8,396 nt of DNA from Candidatus Zixiibacteriota bacterium (GTDB lineage: Bacteria > Zixibacteria > MSB-5A5 > GN15 > FEB-12): contig QNAD01000071.1 of NCBI GenBank assembly GCA_003641345.1, positions 1-8,396 of the forward strand, written 5' to 3'. The translations under genes were made by a program, and so were the position numbers. A model generated the notes under the pieces. The model made no database searches and was not told where the DNA came from. It was given only the letters and a program-made list of their open reading frames with translations. Of the stretch, positions 1 through 5,360 are shown piece after piece (within the stretch, counting starts at the first letter, position 1; the number at the start of each line of letters is the position of its first letter).

Positions 1-309
1 GGAAAATCACAATTCACCAACCCGATTGGCGAACCGTTAAACGGTATGACCAATATTGACATGATAATGAAACTTTCTAAATTATTTGGTAAAGAAATCC
101 ATTATAATAAATTTGAAGAAATAGCAAGTGAGCTAAATTATCTGAAAGAGAAACTAAGTCCGTCAATTAACGGAAGCTTCCCAACCAAAGATGGTAAAGC
201 CCATTTTGTCACATATTCTTCGGAAATTTCTTCAATTTCGGCAAAAGTTCCGAATGTTTTGGAAATTGATGCCAGAATTATTGCCAGAAAGAAAAATATC
301 CGAGCTTAA
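1..309 (+). CDS. C-terminal end of a molybdopterin-family oxidoreductase, probably NADH-quinone oxidoreductase subunit G (partial, 5' end outside window)
   Basis: The reading frame is open from base 1 to the TAA at 307-309, so this is the last 102 codons of a longer gene. The ATG at 46 is internal, because in-frame codons continue upstream of it to the window edge. The visible start (GKSQFTNPIGEPLNG) resembles the 'FTN..G..' stretch that follows the molybdopterin-binding domains in NuoG and formate dehydrogenase alpha chains. The next part, with a 'MIMKLSKLFGKEIHYNKFEEIASEL' type pattern at about residues 21-45, resembles the NuoG tail in which a helix ending in 'LG' precedes an 'EEI..EL' helix. 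A 'DGKAHF' segment follows, as in the family's last domain. NuoG is the iron-sulphur electron-input subunit of respiratory complex I. No cofactor ligands are visible, so a formate dehydrogenase-like protein cannot be excluded. A terminator follows directly, so this gene ends its operon. Confidence 0.5.
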   Translation, partial: GKSQFTNPIGEPLNGMTNIDMIMKLSKLFGKEIHYNKFEEIASELNYLKEKLSPSINGSFPTKDGKAHFVTYSSEISSISAKVPNVLEIDARIIARKKNIRA

Positions 310-330
310 AAAAACTATGTTTAGATTGAT

Positions 331-373
331 TAAAGCTGCTTTTTCTATCTTTGATTAAGCGGCTTTATTTTTT
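331..373 (+). terminator. Intrinsic terminator after the NuoG-like gene
   Basis: TAAAGCTGC (331-339) can pair with GCGGCTTTA (359-367), a 9-bp stem with one G-T pair, and a T6 run follows at 368-373. The loop is long (19 nt), which lowers confidence. It lies 21 nt after the stop codon and before the rocD leader, as expected for a transcript end. The stem arms are embedded in two near-copies of TTGATTAA(A)GCNGC. Confidence 0.55.
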
Positions 374-407
374 CTGTAACTTTTTTTTAAATAACCACTT
401 ACACCTA

Positions 408-435
408 TTGCCAAATTTAAAAAAAATATTATCTT
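408..435 (+). promoter_or_regulatory. Possible rocD promoter with an overlapping inverted repeat
   Basis: TTGCCA (408-413) and TATCTT (430-435) are separated by 16 bp and could be -35 and -10 elements. An inverted repeat, GCCAA (410-414) and TTGGC (434-438), brackets the same segment and could be an operator. The region is very AT-rich, so chance matches are likely; the call rests mainly on position, between a terminator and a start codon with a strong ribosome site. Confidence 0.25.
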
Positions 436-477
436 GGCGCAGAATGGAAATAATAACTTTAACTATAACTGTAAATT

Positions 478-485
478 GAGGTGAG
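478..485 (+). promoter_or_regulatory. Ribosome binding site of rocD
   Basis: GAGGTGAG lies just before the ATG at 488 and is a strong Shine-Dalgarno match. It fixes the start of the aminotransferase at 488 rather than at an internal Met codon such as the one at residue 39. Confidence 0.75.
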
Positions 486-487
486 CT

Positions 488-1771
488 ATGAATAACTCAA
501 CCACTACAACTCAAGCCAGCCTTGGATTTTCTCAAGTGCCGGATAATAAAATTATTGACTTTGAAACTAATTTTGGAGCACATCATTATGAACGATTAAA
601 TATGGTCGTTCGTAAAGCCGAAGGATGTTGGCTCTATTCAATCGATGGTAAAAAATACCTCGATTGCTTAGCGGCATACTCTGCTGCTAATCAGGGGCAC
701 TGTCACCCAAAAATTGTAAACGCTCTAGTAAATGCTTTACAAAACTCTTACGCCTCAGTTATATCAAATGTTGTCTATACCGATTCGCTCGGTACATTTT
801 TGAATAAAATGGCTAATCTTGTTCCGCAACTCGGCACTCGTTTCGGAGCTAACGGCAATAAAGTCCTACCCAAAAACGGTGGCGTTGAATCTGTGGAAAC
901 AGCTATTAAAGCTATCAGATATTATGGTTTCAAAGAAAAAGGAATCAAAGACGGCAATCAGGAAGTTATTGTTTTCGGAAACAATTTCCATGGCAGAATG
1001 ATTACTGTTATCTCTTTCTCTCCTTCTGAAAAATCCAAAGAAGGTTTTGGACCTTTAACTCCCGGCTTCAAAACTGTCGAATATGGCAACCTTGATGAAG
1101 TCAAAGCCGCTATCAATGACAATACTGCTGGTATTTTGGTTGAGCCAATGCAAGGTGAAGGAGGTATGTTTATTCCTCCTGATGGTTTCTTAAAAGGTTT
1201 GCGTGAACTATCTGATAAGCATAATTTGATGCTGGTCTTTGATGAAATTCAGGTTGGCATGGGTCGCACTGGCAAGATGTTTGCCTTTGAACATGAAAAT
1301 GTTATCCCTGATGGCGTGGTTCTCGGTAAGGCTATCTCCGGTGGCTTGATTCCTCTTTCTGTTTTTGTAACGAATAGCAAAATTATGGATATGGCTTTTC
1401 AACCAGGGCGCGACGGTTCCACCTATGGCGGTTACCCTCTGGCATGCGTAGCCGGTAATGCTGCCTTAGATGTAACTATCGATGAAAAACTGGTTGAGCG
1501 TTCTGCTAAAATGGGTGCTATTCTGAAAAAGAAAATCGAAGCTATTGCCGCAAAATCTACTTATGTCAAAGAAGTTCGCGGACGCGGTTTATTTATCGGT
1601 ATCGAAGTGAAATCCGGCGATGCTATGCATTTCTGCCGTAAGCTTCTTGACCTTGGCGTTATGGCTAACGATTCTCACGGACATACAATCAGAATTTCTC
1701 CTCCGCTGATTATTACCGAAAAAGAAATTGATTTCATGGTTGAGCAACTGGAAAAAGTCTTAGTAGACTGA
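488..1771 (+). CDS. rocD: Ornithine--oxo-acid aminotransferase (PLP-dependent, class III)
   Basis: This enzyme transfers the delta-amino group of ornithine to 2-oxoglutarate, giving glutamate-5-semialdehyde and glutamate, and so links arginine/ornithine to proline and glutamate in the cytoplasm. The 427-aa length is normal. Landmarks are AHHY (Tyr34), the AYSAANQGHCHPKI block (Tyr64), NGGVES for phosphate binding (130-135), FHGR (Arg170), VEPMQGE (Glu224), FDEIQ (Asp252, PLP pyridine contact), LGKAISGG (Lys281, Schiff base), DGSTYGG (309-315) and IRISPPL (Arg402). Aligned by memory to human ornithine aminotransferase, Tyr34, Tyr64, Arg170, Glu224, Asp252, Lys281 and Arg402 fall on human Tyr55, Tyr85, Arg180, Glu235, Asp263, Lys292 and Arg413. 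The Tyr34/Tyr64 pair sets it apart from acetylornithine or GABA aminotransferases. It stands alone between terminators, with no arginase or proline gene visible. An N-terminal stretch of about 25 residues rich in Thr and Ser precedes the conserved domain. Confidence 0.93.
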   Translation: MNNSTTTTQASLGFSQVPDNKIIDFETNFGAHHYERLNMVVRKAEGCWLYSIDGKKYLDCLAAYSAANQGHCHPKIVNALVNALQNSYASVISNVVYTDSLGTFLNKMANLVPQLGTRFGANGNKVLPKNGGVESVETAIKAIRYYGFKEKGIKDGNQEVIVFGNNFHGRMITVISFSPSEKSKEGFGPLTPGFKTVEYGNLDEVKAAINDNTAGILVEPMQGEGGMFIPPDGFLKGLRELSDKHNLMLVFDEIQVGMGRTGKMFAFEHENVIPDGVVLGKAISGGLIPLSVFVTNSKIMDMAFQPGRDGSTYGGYPLACVAGNAALDVTIDEKLVERSAKMGAILKKKIEAIAAKSTYVKEVRGRGLFIGIEVKSGDAMHFCRKLLDLGVMANDSHGHTIRISPPLIITEKEIDFMVEQLEKVLVD

Positions 1772-1794
1772 GTAGCATAGCTACTTTATTTTTT
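1771..1794 (+). terminator. First rocD terminator (weak hairpin)
   Basis: AGTAGC (1771-1776) and GCTACT (1780-1785) form a perfect 6-bp stem with an ATA loop, followed by TTATTTTTT (1786-1794). The first stem base is the last base of the rocD stop codon, so the hairpin would form at the very end of translation. Confidence 0.5.
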
Positions 1795-1821
1795 ACATTG
1801 ATAAATTAGATTCTTTCATAG

Positions 1822-1853
1822 GTCAGGAGCTCCAAAGGCTCCTGACTTTTTTT
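1822..1853 (+). terminator. Second rocD terminator (strong hairpin)
   Basis: GTCAGGAGC (1822-1830) pairs perfectly with GCTCCTGAC (1838-1846) across a 7-nt loop, and T7 follows (1847-1853). This is a textbook Rho-independent terminator placed 50 nt after the rocD stop. Confidence 0.88.
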
Positions 1854-1855
1854 AA

Positions 1856-1882
1856 CCCACCATCCGCCGATGGCGGAGTGGG
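1856..1882. repeat. GC-rich inverted repeat, first element of an intergenic repeat mosaic
   Basis: CCCAC (1856-1860) and GTGGG (1878-1882) form an outer stem. TCCGCC (1863-1868) and GGCGGA (1872-1877) form an inner stem around GAT, with a 2-base bulge (CA) on one side. It has no T-run on the plus strand. It abuts the rocD terminator and is clearly GC-richer than its surroundings, as expected for a short dispersed palindromic element. Copies elsewhere in the genome cannot be seen from this window. Confidence 0.5.
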
Positions 1883-1937
1883 CTATCTGATTAGTTGTTG
1901 TGAATTGACTGGCTGGGCTCCATCCCTGCTGGTTAAT

Positions 1938-1964
1938 TGTCATACTGAGCGGAGTCGAAGTATT
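1938..1964. repeat. Dispersed intergenic repeat of the 'ACTGAGCGGAGTCGAAG' type
   Basis: The segment contains ACTGAGCGGAGTCGAAG preceded by TGTCAT and followed by TATTTT. From memory, near-identical strings occur many times between genes in Bacteroidetes, Chlorobi/Ignavibacteria and related genomes, and are often mis-translated as tiny spurious proteins. Its function is unknown to me. It occurs once in this window, so the repeat status rests on recollection rather than on two visible copies. Confidence 0.5.
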
Positions 1965-1972
1965 TTAGCTGG

Positions 1973-1992
1973 GGCAGACGAGGGCGTCTGCC
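1973..1992. repeat. GC-rich palindrome in the intergenic repeat mosaic
   Basis: GGCAGACG (1973-1980) and CGTCTGCC (1985-1992) form a perfect 8-bp stem with an AGGG loop. There is no T-run on either side, so it is unlikely to be a simple terminator. It lies 8 bases after the dispersed-repeat-like element and may be part of the same composite unit. Confidence 0.5.
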
Positions 1993-2018
1993 GCCCACAA
2001 TAATAGAATCACAGTCAT

Positions 2019-2050
2019 AAAAAAACCCACTTGTTTTCAAGTGGGTTTTT
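2019..2050 (-). terminator. Bidirectional terminator between rocD and the caspase-like gene
   Basis: AAAAACCCACTTG (2021-2033) and CAAGTGGGTTTTT (2038-2050) are perfectly complementary (13 bp) around a TTTT loop. On the minus strand the stem runs into a U7 tract (2025 down to 2019), which terminates the gene whose stop codon is at 2073. On the plus strand the descending arm ends in T5, so it would also catch read-through from rocD. Confidence 0.88.
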
Positions 2051-2072
2051 AATATCAATATAAATATAAAAT

Positions 2073-2978
2073 TTACATGTCCATATCACCTGTATAATCA
2101 TCAGTATGTTTGGGATCAACTTTTATACGATACAAAGAAGCCCAATCTTTCATTCCATCTTCGGCATGAGGTGCAGCTTCTTCAGCATAAACCAAACCAA
2201 CATCCTCAACACCGTTTAACCAATAGTAAGTCCATGCCCCATGCTCTAAATCCGGAGCATCATATGAATACCTCCTATTTGAAGCAGTAGCCATAAATGT
2301 ACCATCTTCAACATCGTCATGGAATCCACCAATAACGCAGGCATCAATAGTAACTAATTTCTTAGTGCAATTGACTGCATTAAAGAATGACATCACATAA
2401 CCATGTGTTATATAATACAAATCAGCAGAGATAATCGCTGAACCTTCAGATGATTTCATACCATGGCCTGAATAAGCAAATGCAACTTCATCACCAGGAG
2501 AAGCATTATCAACCAACCACTGTAATCCATCTATAATATTGTTTGCTGTTGCTTGTCCATCGATATCAACCATACATGTAAATCCTTCGCCCTGTAGCCA
2601 TGATTTCATCGCATTTGCATCTTCATCACAAAATTGCAAATCATTGGCGGTTCCCTCATAATCTGAGATGCCTATAATATAAGCATACTTATGAGGAGGG
2701 TTTGGATTTGGATCACCGGTTGTTGTATCAGGTGGTGGTTTGGGTGGTTTTTTCTCCGCAAGAATTGCAGGAATTCTTGATTTGCCCAACAAATGTGCGG
2801 CAATTACTCCCGAAGGTCTTGTGTCAACAAAATCCGGACGTTGTGTCAAAGCAACCGAGTGATCAATCTTAAATGATGATGATTGATCAACGTTTGATTT
2901 CGTTGGAGGTAATTCACTACATCCAAAAAACAGAAGTAGTGCAATACCCACTAAGGTGAGGGTTAAAAATTTTTTCAT
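2073..2978 (-). CDS. Caspase-like (C14 family) lipoprotein
   Basis: The N-terminus (KK, hydrophobic core, then LLFFGC) is a lipoprotein signal peptide, with Cys20 as the likely acylated residue. A variable stretch and a Pro-rich linker (about 76-96) lead into a caspase/metacaspase fold from about residue 97. Visible elements are strand 1 YAYIIGISDY, the ANDLQFCDEDA helix, strand 3 VAFAYSGHG with catalytic His172, and VTIDACVIGGF with catalytic Cys214. An 'ATASNRRYSYDAPDLEHGAWTYYWLNG' type region (about 230-256) and a C-terminal 'D.YTGDMDM' end follow, as in bacterial C14 proteins. The Asp two residues before Cys214 resembles the metacaspase S1 Asp that favours Arg/Lys at P1; that specificity is inference. 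The usual Ser after the Cys (CxSG) is Ile here. Ser at +2 suggests outer-membrane sorting by E. coli rules. The biological target is unknown. AGGAGA (2984-2989) supports the ATG at 2978. Confidence 0.8.
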   Translation of the reverse strand: MKKFLTLTLVGIALLLFFGCSELPPTKSNVDQSSSFKIDHSVALTQRPDFVDTRPSGVIAAHLLGKSRIPAILAEKKPPKPPPDTTTGDPNPNPPHKYAYIIGISDYEGTANDLQFCDEDANAMKSWLQGEGFTCMVDIDGQATANNIIDGLQWLVDNASPGDEVAFAYSGHGMKSSEGSAIISADLYYITHGYVMSFFNAVNCTKKLVTIDACVIGGFHDDVEDGTFMATASNRRYSYDAPDLEHGAWTYYWLNGVEDVGLVYAEEAAPHAEDGMKDWASLYRIKVDPKHTDDYTGDMDM

Positions 2979-2983
2979 TAATC

Positions 2984-2989
2984 TCTCCT
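2984..2989 (-). promoter_or_regulatory. Ribosome binding site of the caspase-like gene
   Basis: On the minus strand AGGAGA lies 5 nt before the ATG at 2978. It confirms the start placed at the beginning of the signal peptide. Confidence 0.75.
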
Positions 2990-3020
2990 AATTAATAGTT
3001 TAGGAACATACAGGGATGAT

Positions 3021-3050
3021 TAAATATGTAAAAAATTTTATTTTTGTCAA
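3021..3050 (-). promoter_or_regulatory. Sigma70-like promoter of the caspase-like gene
   Basis: On the minus strand a perfect -35 TTGACA (3050-3045) is followed after 18 bp by TATTTA (3026-3021), or after 17 bp by ATATTT (3027-3022). Transcription would begin near 3014 and give a leader of about 36 nt carrying the AGGAGA site. The gene therefore probably has its own transcript and does not depend on the rod operon upstream. Confidence 0.55.
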
Positions 3051-3207
3051 ATAAAACTTTTACAATCTTAATTTAGGTAAAATCGATTGAGTTTGTGTGT
3101 TTCACATCGCATCTTTTTATTAAAATTCACGAGTATGCACCTCTGAATAATAGATAAATATCAATACAACTTAGATTCAGGATGCATGATTAAGGTAAAT
3201 ATGTGAA

Positions 3208-4116
3208 TTATTTTTTCATCGTTCGAAAAGCAGATCCGATATAAATTGCACCAAGCGTTACAACGGCACCAATAATTTGAACTGATTTCAAATGTTCCGC
3301 TAAAAATACAATACCCCATATTGTTGCTAAAACCGGTTGCAATAAAAGAATCAGTCCGCTTTGGGAACCTTCGATTTTTAAAATAGACGATGAAATTGCC
3401 CACCACCCAACAGATTGTGCTACTAATGCAAGCAAGAACAAAACAACCCAATGGTAAAAGTCAGGCGGTAAAAGCGGAACTTGCTCTATTAAAGAAATTA
3501 GAAATAAAAATAATCCGGTCATCAAAGAAACCCACGCCAAAAGAGTTAGCATTTTAGGTTTTTCTTCTTTTTCTCCGGCATGTTTTAAAATCACGATATA
3601 ACATGCATATACAATTCCTGTGGCTACACCAAAAAATATGCCTTCGAGATATTTTTTAGTAAATTCTACATCACTCCCCACTCCAACCAGAAGCACTACT
3701 CCTCCCATAGCACTTAGAGCAACCACAAAAAACAAAATTGATAGACGTTCTTTAAATACAAAATAGCTCAAAATTGCAGTAGTAAAAACCTGAGTATTTG
3801 CTAAAATAGTTGCCATCCCTGCACCACTATAAAATATTGAACGGTGCCAAAAAAACAAATCTAAAGAAAATAGAAATCCAGCTACCGTAGCAAAAATAAA
3901 CATCCGTTTAGAAAGTTTAATTGAATTACCGGCAAGTTTCGACCAGATAAATAAAATAACAGAGCCTAAAACAACACGCCACAATCCGATAACGGTTGGA
4001 CCTAATAAAGCACTGTCAATCAATTTAACAAAAATGGGGGCAAAACTGATACAGATTGCCCCAAACATAAGTACTATTATCGGATGAATATTGGTGAAAT
4101 TTACACGATTTTTCAT
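3208..4116 (-). CDS. EamA/DMT-superfamily transporter
   Basis: This is a 302-aa integral membrane protein with about ten hydrophobic helices in two five-helix halves, the usual drug/metabolite transporter design. The first half includes 'AICISFAPIFVKL' (about 20-32), 'GLWRVVLGSVIL' (about 44-55), 'ATILANTQVFTTAILSYFVFKERLS' (about 102-126) and a GGVVLLVGV helix. The second half includes 'GVATGIVYACYIVILKHAGE' (about 162-181), 'SGLILLLQPVLATIWGIVFLAEHL' (about 256-279) and a final helix before a Lys-rich tail. The FKER and LAEHL stretches occupy the same place in each half, which shows the internal duplication. The substrate cannot be read from sequence; family members export amino acids, nucleotides or other metabolites, and some bacterial DMT proteins act on lipid carriers. 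The gene follows rodA by 26 nt on the same strand and is probably co-transcribed. No clear ribosome site precedes the ATG at 4116, but the first helix begins at residue 11, so later starts would truncate it. Confidence 0.82.
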   Translation of the reverse strand: MKNRVNFTNIHPIIVLMFGAICISFAPIFVKLIDSALLGPTVIGLWRVVLGSVILFIWSKLAGNSIKLSKRMFIFATVAGFLFSLDLFFWHRSIFYSGAGMATILANTQVFTTAILSYFVFKERLSILFFVVALSAMGGVVLLVGVGSDVEFTKKYLEGIFFGVATGIVYACYIVILKHAGEKEEKPKMLTLLAWVSLMTGLFLFLISLIEQVPLLPPDFYHWVVLFLLALVAQSVGWWAISSSILKIEGSQSGLILLLQPVLATIWGIVFLAEHLKSVQIIGAVVTLGAIYIGSAFRTMKK

Positions 4117-4127
4117 GCTTCAAACCA

Positions 4128-4144
4128 AACCGACATTATCGGTT
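4128..4144 (-). other. Small hairpin over the rodA stop codon
   Basis: AACCGA (4128-4133) and TCGGTT (4139-4144) form a 6-bp stem with a CATTA loop, covering two bases of the rodA stop codon and the start of the 26-nt gap before the transporter. On the minus strand it is followed by TTGGTTTG, too poor in U to be a good terminator. It could be a partial terminator, an RNA stability element, or chance. Confidence 0.35.
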
Positions 4145-5360
4145 AATATTCCTGCCAGTGGTAATCTGCCAAAACTATCAGCCCTATCAAAGACCAGGAA
4201 AGAACAAGTGAGGTTCCTCCATAACTTAAAAACGGCAACGCCAAACCTGTAACAGGCATAAAACCAAGAGTCATACCAACATTAATAAATAACTGAAAAA
4301 GAAGCATAAAAGTTGCTCCCATAACGACATTAGATGCAAATCTGGATCGACATCTGAAAGCAATCATAACTGCCCGATAAAAAATAAACCCAAACAAAAT
4401 CAAAACAATCAACGCTCCCCACATTCCAAATTCTTCTCCTAAAACGGAAAAAATAAAATCAGTGTGCCGCTCCGGTAAAAATTCCAAGCGAGTTTGTGAA
4501 CCTTCAAATATCCCTTTTCCGAAAACACCACCTGACCCGACAGCTATTTTAGATTGAATAATCTGATAACCTGCACCACGAGGATCTCGTCCAGGATCCA
4601 AAAAAGTAAGTATCCTCAACTTTTGATAATCTGCCAATTTGTTCCAGATAAACGGCAAAACAGTTCCCCCCGCAAGGTTGGTAATTACTACAATGACACT
4701 GAATAAAGCCCCAGGTTTAATAAATAATAAAAACACTATCAAAACTATAAGATAAATTACCCATGCTACTAAATGCGACGCTACAACCAACGACGCTAAT
4801 GGAGATAAAATTAAAATGAGATACCAAGGAGACAAACCGGACCAAAACCAAAGACTAAATAATATGACAGGAAAAACCAACGATGTTCCCAAATCTGGTT
4901 GTTTTAAGATTAATATCATCGGGATTATAGTCATAATAATTGTAATCGCCAATCTTCGTTTTGATGCTACGGGAAGTTTTGTATATGCTAAAAATCTGGA
5001 AAGAGCTAAAATCAATGTAATTTTAGCAATATCAGAAGGTGCAAAGTTCAAAACACCCAAATTAATCCATCTTGTAGCACCCATTCGGGAGCTTCCAATA
5101 AACAGCACTAAAATTAACAGAATAATTGAAACCGCATAAATCAGATAAGCACTAAAATCAAAAAGACGGGGAGGCATATGAATTATAACTGCAAAAACAA
5201 TAAAAGCTATTACTAACCAGTATGATTGTCGGACATAAAAAGTCCTTATAAACTCACTGTCAGCACCATGCTGTGAAGTCATAATCATTACAATTCCAAT
5301 AAGTGAAAGCAATAGGGCAGAACCTATAAGTTTCCAATCTAAAATACGATAATCCAACAT
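4143..5360 (-). CDS. rodA: Rod-shape-determining peptidoglycan glycosyltransferase RodA (SEDS family)
   Basis: RodA polymerises lipid II into glycan strands during cell elongation, working with PBP2 in the inner membrane. The 405-aa protein has about ten membrane helices and the SEDS signatures: GATRWINLG (94-102), PSDIAKI (108-114), KQPDLGTSLVF (153-163), DPGRDPRGAGYQIIQSKIAVGSGG (255-278), LEFLPERHTDFIFSVLGEEFG (292-312) and PVTGLALPFLSYGG (369-382). Asp259 in the GRDPRGAGYQ motif matches the aspartate reported as essential in SEDS polymerases. 'IIQSKIAVGSGG' and 'PERHTDFIF' are RodA-like rather than FtsW-like, and the next gene upstream is PBP2, so RodA is the assignment. It is slightly longer than E. 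coli RodA (370 aa), mainly from the hydrophobic segment at about 165-240. Its ATG overlaps the PBP2 stop by one base (TGATG), with AAGGAAG at 5371-5377 as ribosome site, so the two are probably translationally coupled. Confidence 0.95.
   Translation of the reverse strand: MLDYRILDWKLIGSALLLSLIGIVMIMTSQHGADSEFIRTFYVRQSYWLVIAFIVFAVIIHMPPRLFDFSAYLIYAVSIILLILVLFIGSSRMGATRWINLGVLNFAPSDIAKITLILALSRFLAYTKLPVASKRRLAITIIMTIIPMILILKQPDLGTSLVFPVILFSLWFWSGLSPWYLILILSPLASLVVASHLVAWVIYLIVLIVFLLFIKPGALFSVIVVITNLAGGTVLPFIWNKLADYQKLRILTFLDPGRDPRGAGYQIIQSKIAVGSGGVFGKGIFEGSQTRLEFLPERHTDFIFSVLGEEFGMWGALIVLILFGFIFYRAVMIAFRCRSRFASNVVMGATFMLLFQLFINVGMTLGFMPVTGLALPFLSYGGTSLVLSWSLIGLIVLADYHWQEY

Larger units (their letters stand above)
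2979..3207. other. Intergenic region between the transporter and the caspase-like gene
   Basis: This 229-bp gap is very AT-rich (12 G+C in 3001-3060). Apart from the promoter and ribosome site of the caspase-like gene, I see no coding potential longer than about 20 codons and no convincing terminator for the operon ending at 3208. The best hairpin is a 6-bp CTGAAT/ATTCAG pair with a loop of about 28 nt and no U-run. The rod operon transcript may therefore end by Rho or read through. Confidence 0.5.

Noticed and set aside
46..48. ATG at 46 as the start of a small independent gene
   Set aside because: In-frame codons continue upstream to base 1 with family-like residues (FTNPIGEP), and no ribosome site precedes the ATG.
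323..361. Two near-copies of TTGATTAA(A)GC as a short direct repeat or CRISPR start
   Set aside because: There are only two copies, spaced as the arms of the terminator hairpin; no array follows.
819..1402. Open frames inside rocD on both strands (819-1001 plus; 1208-1402 minus)
   Set aside because: They lie wholly within the well-supported aminotransferase, show no recognisable domain and have no ribosome site; they are shadows of the real frame.
3161..3451. Minus-strand frame of 96 codons overlapping the transporter's 3' end
   Set aside because: It is a frame-shifted reading of the transporter, Cys- and Trp-rich in an unnatural way, and runs out into AT-rich spacer without any family resemblance.
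4816..5139. Plus-strand frame of 107 codons antisense to rodA
   Set aside because: It is antisense to conserved RodA helices and has no upstream ribosome site or known motif.
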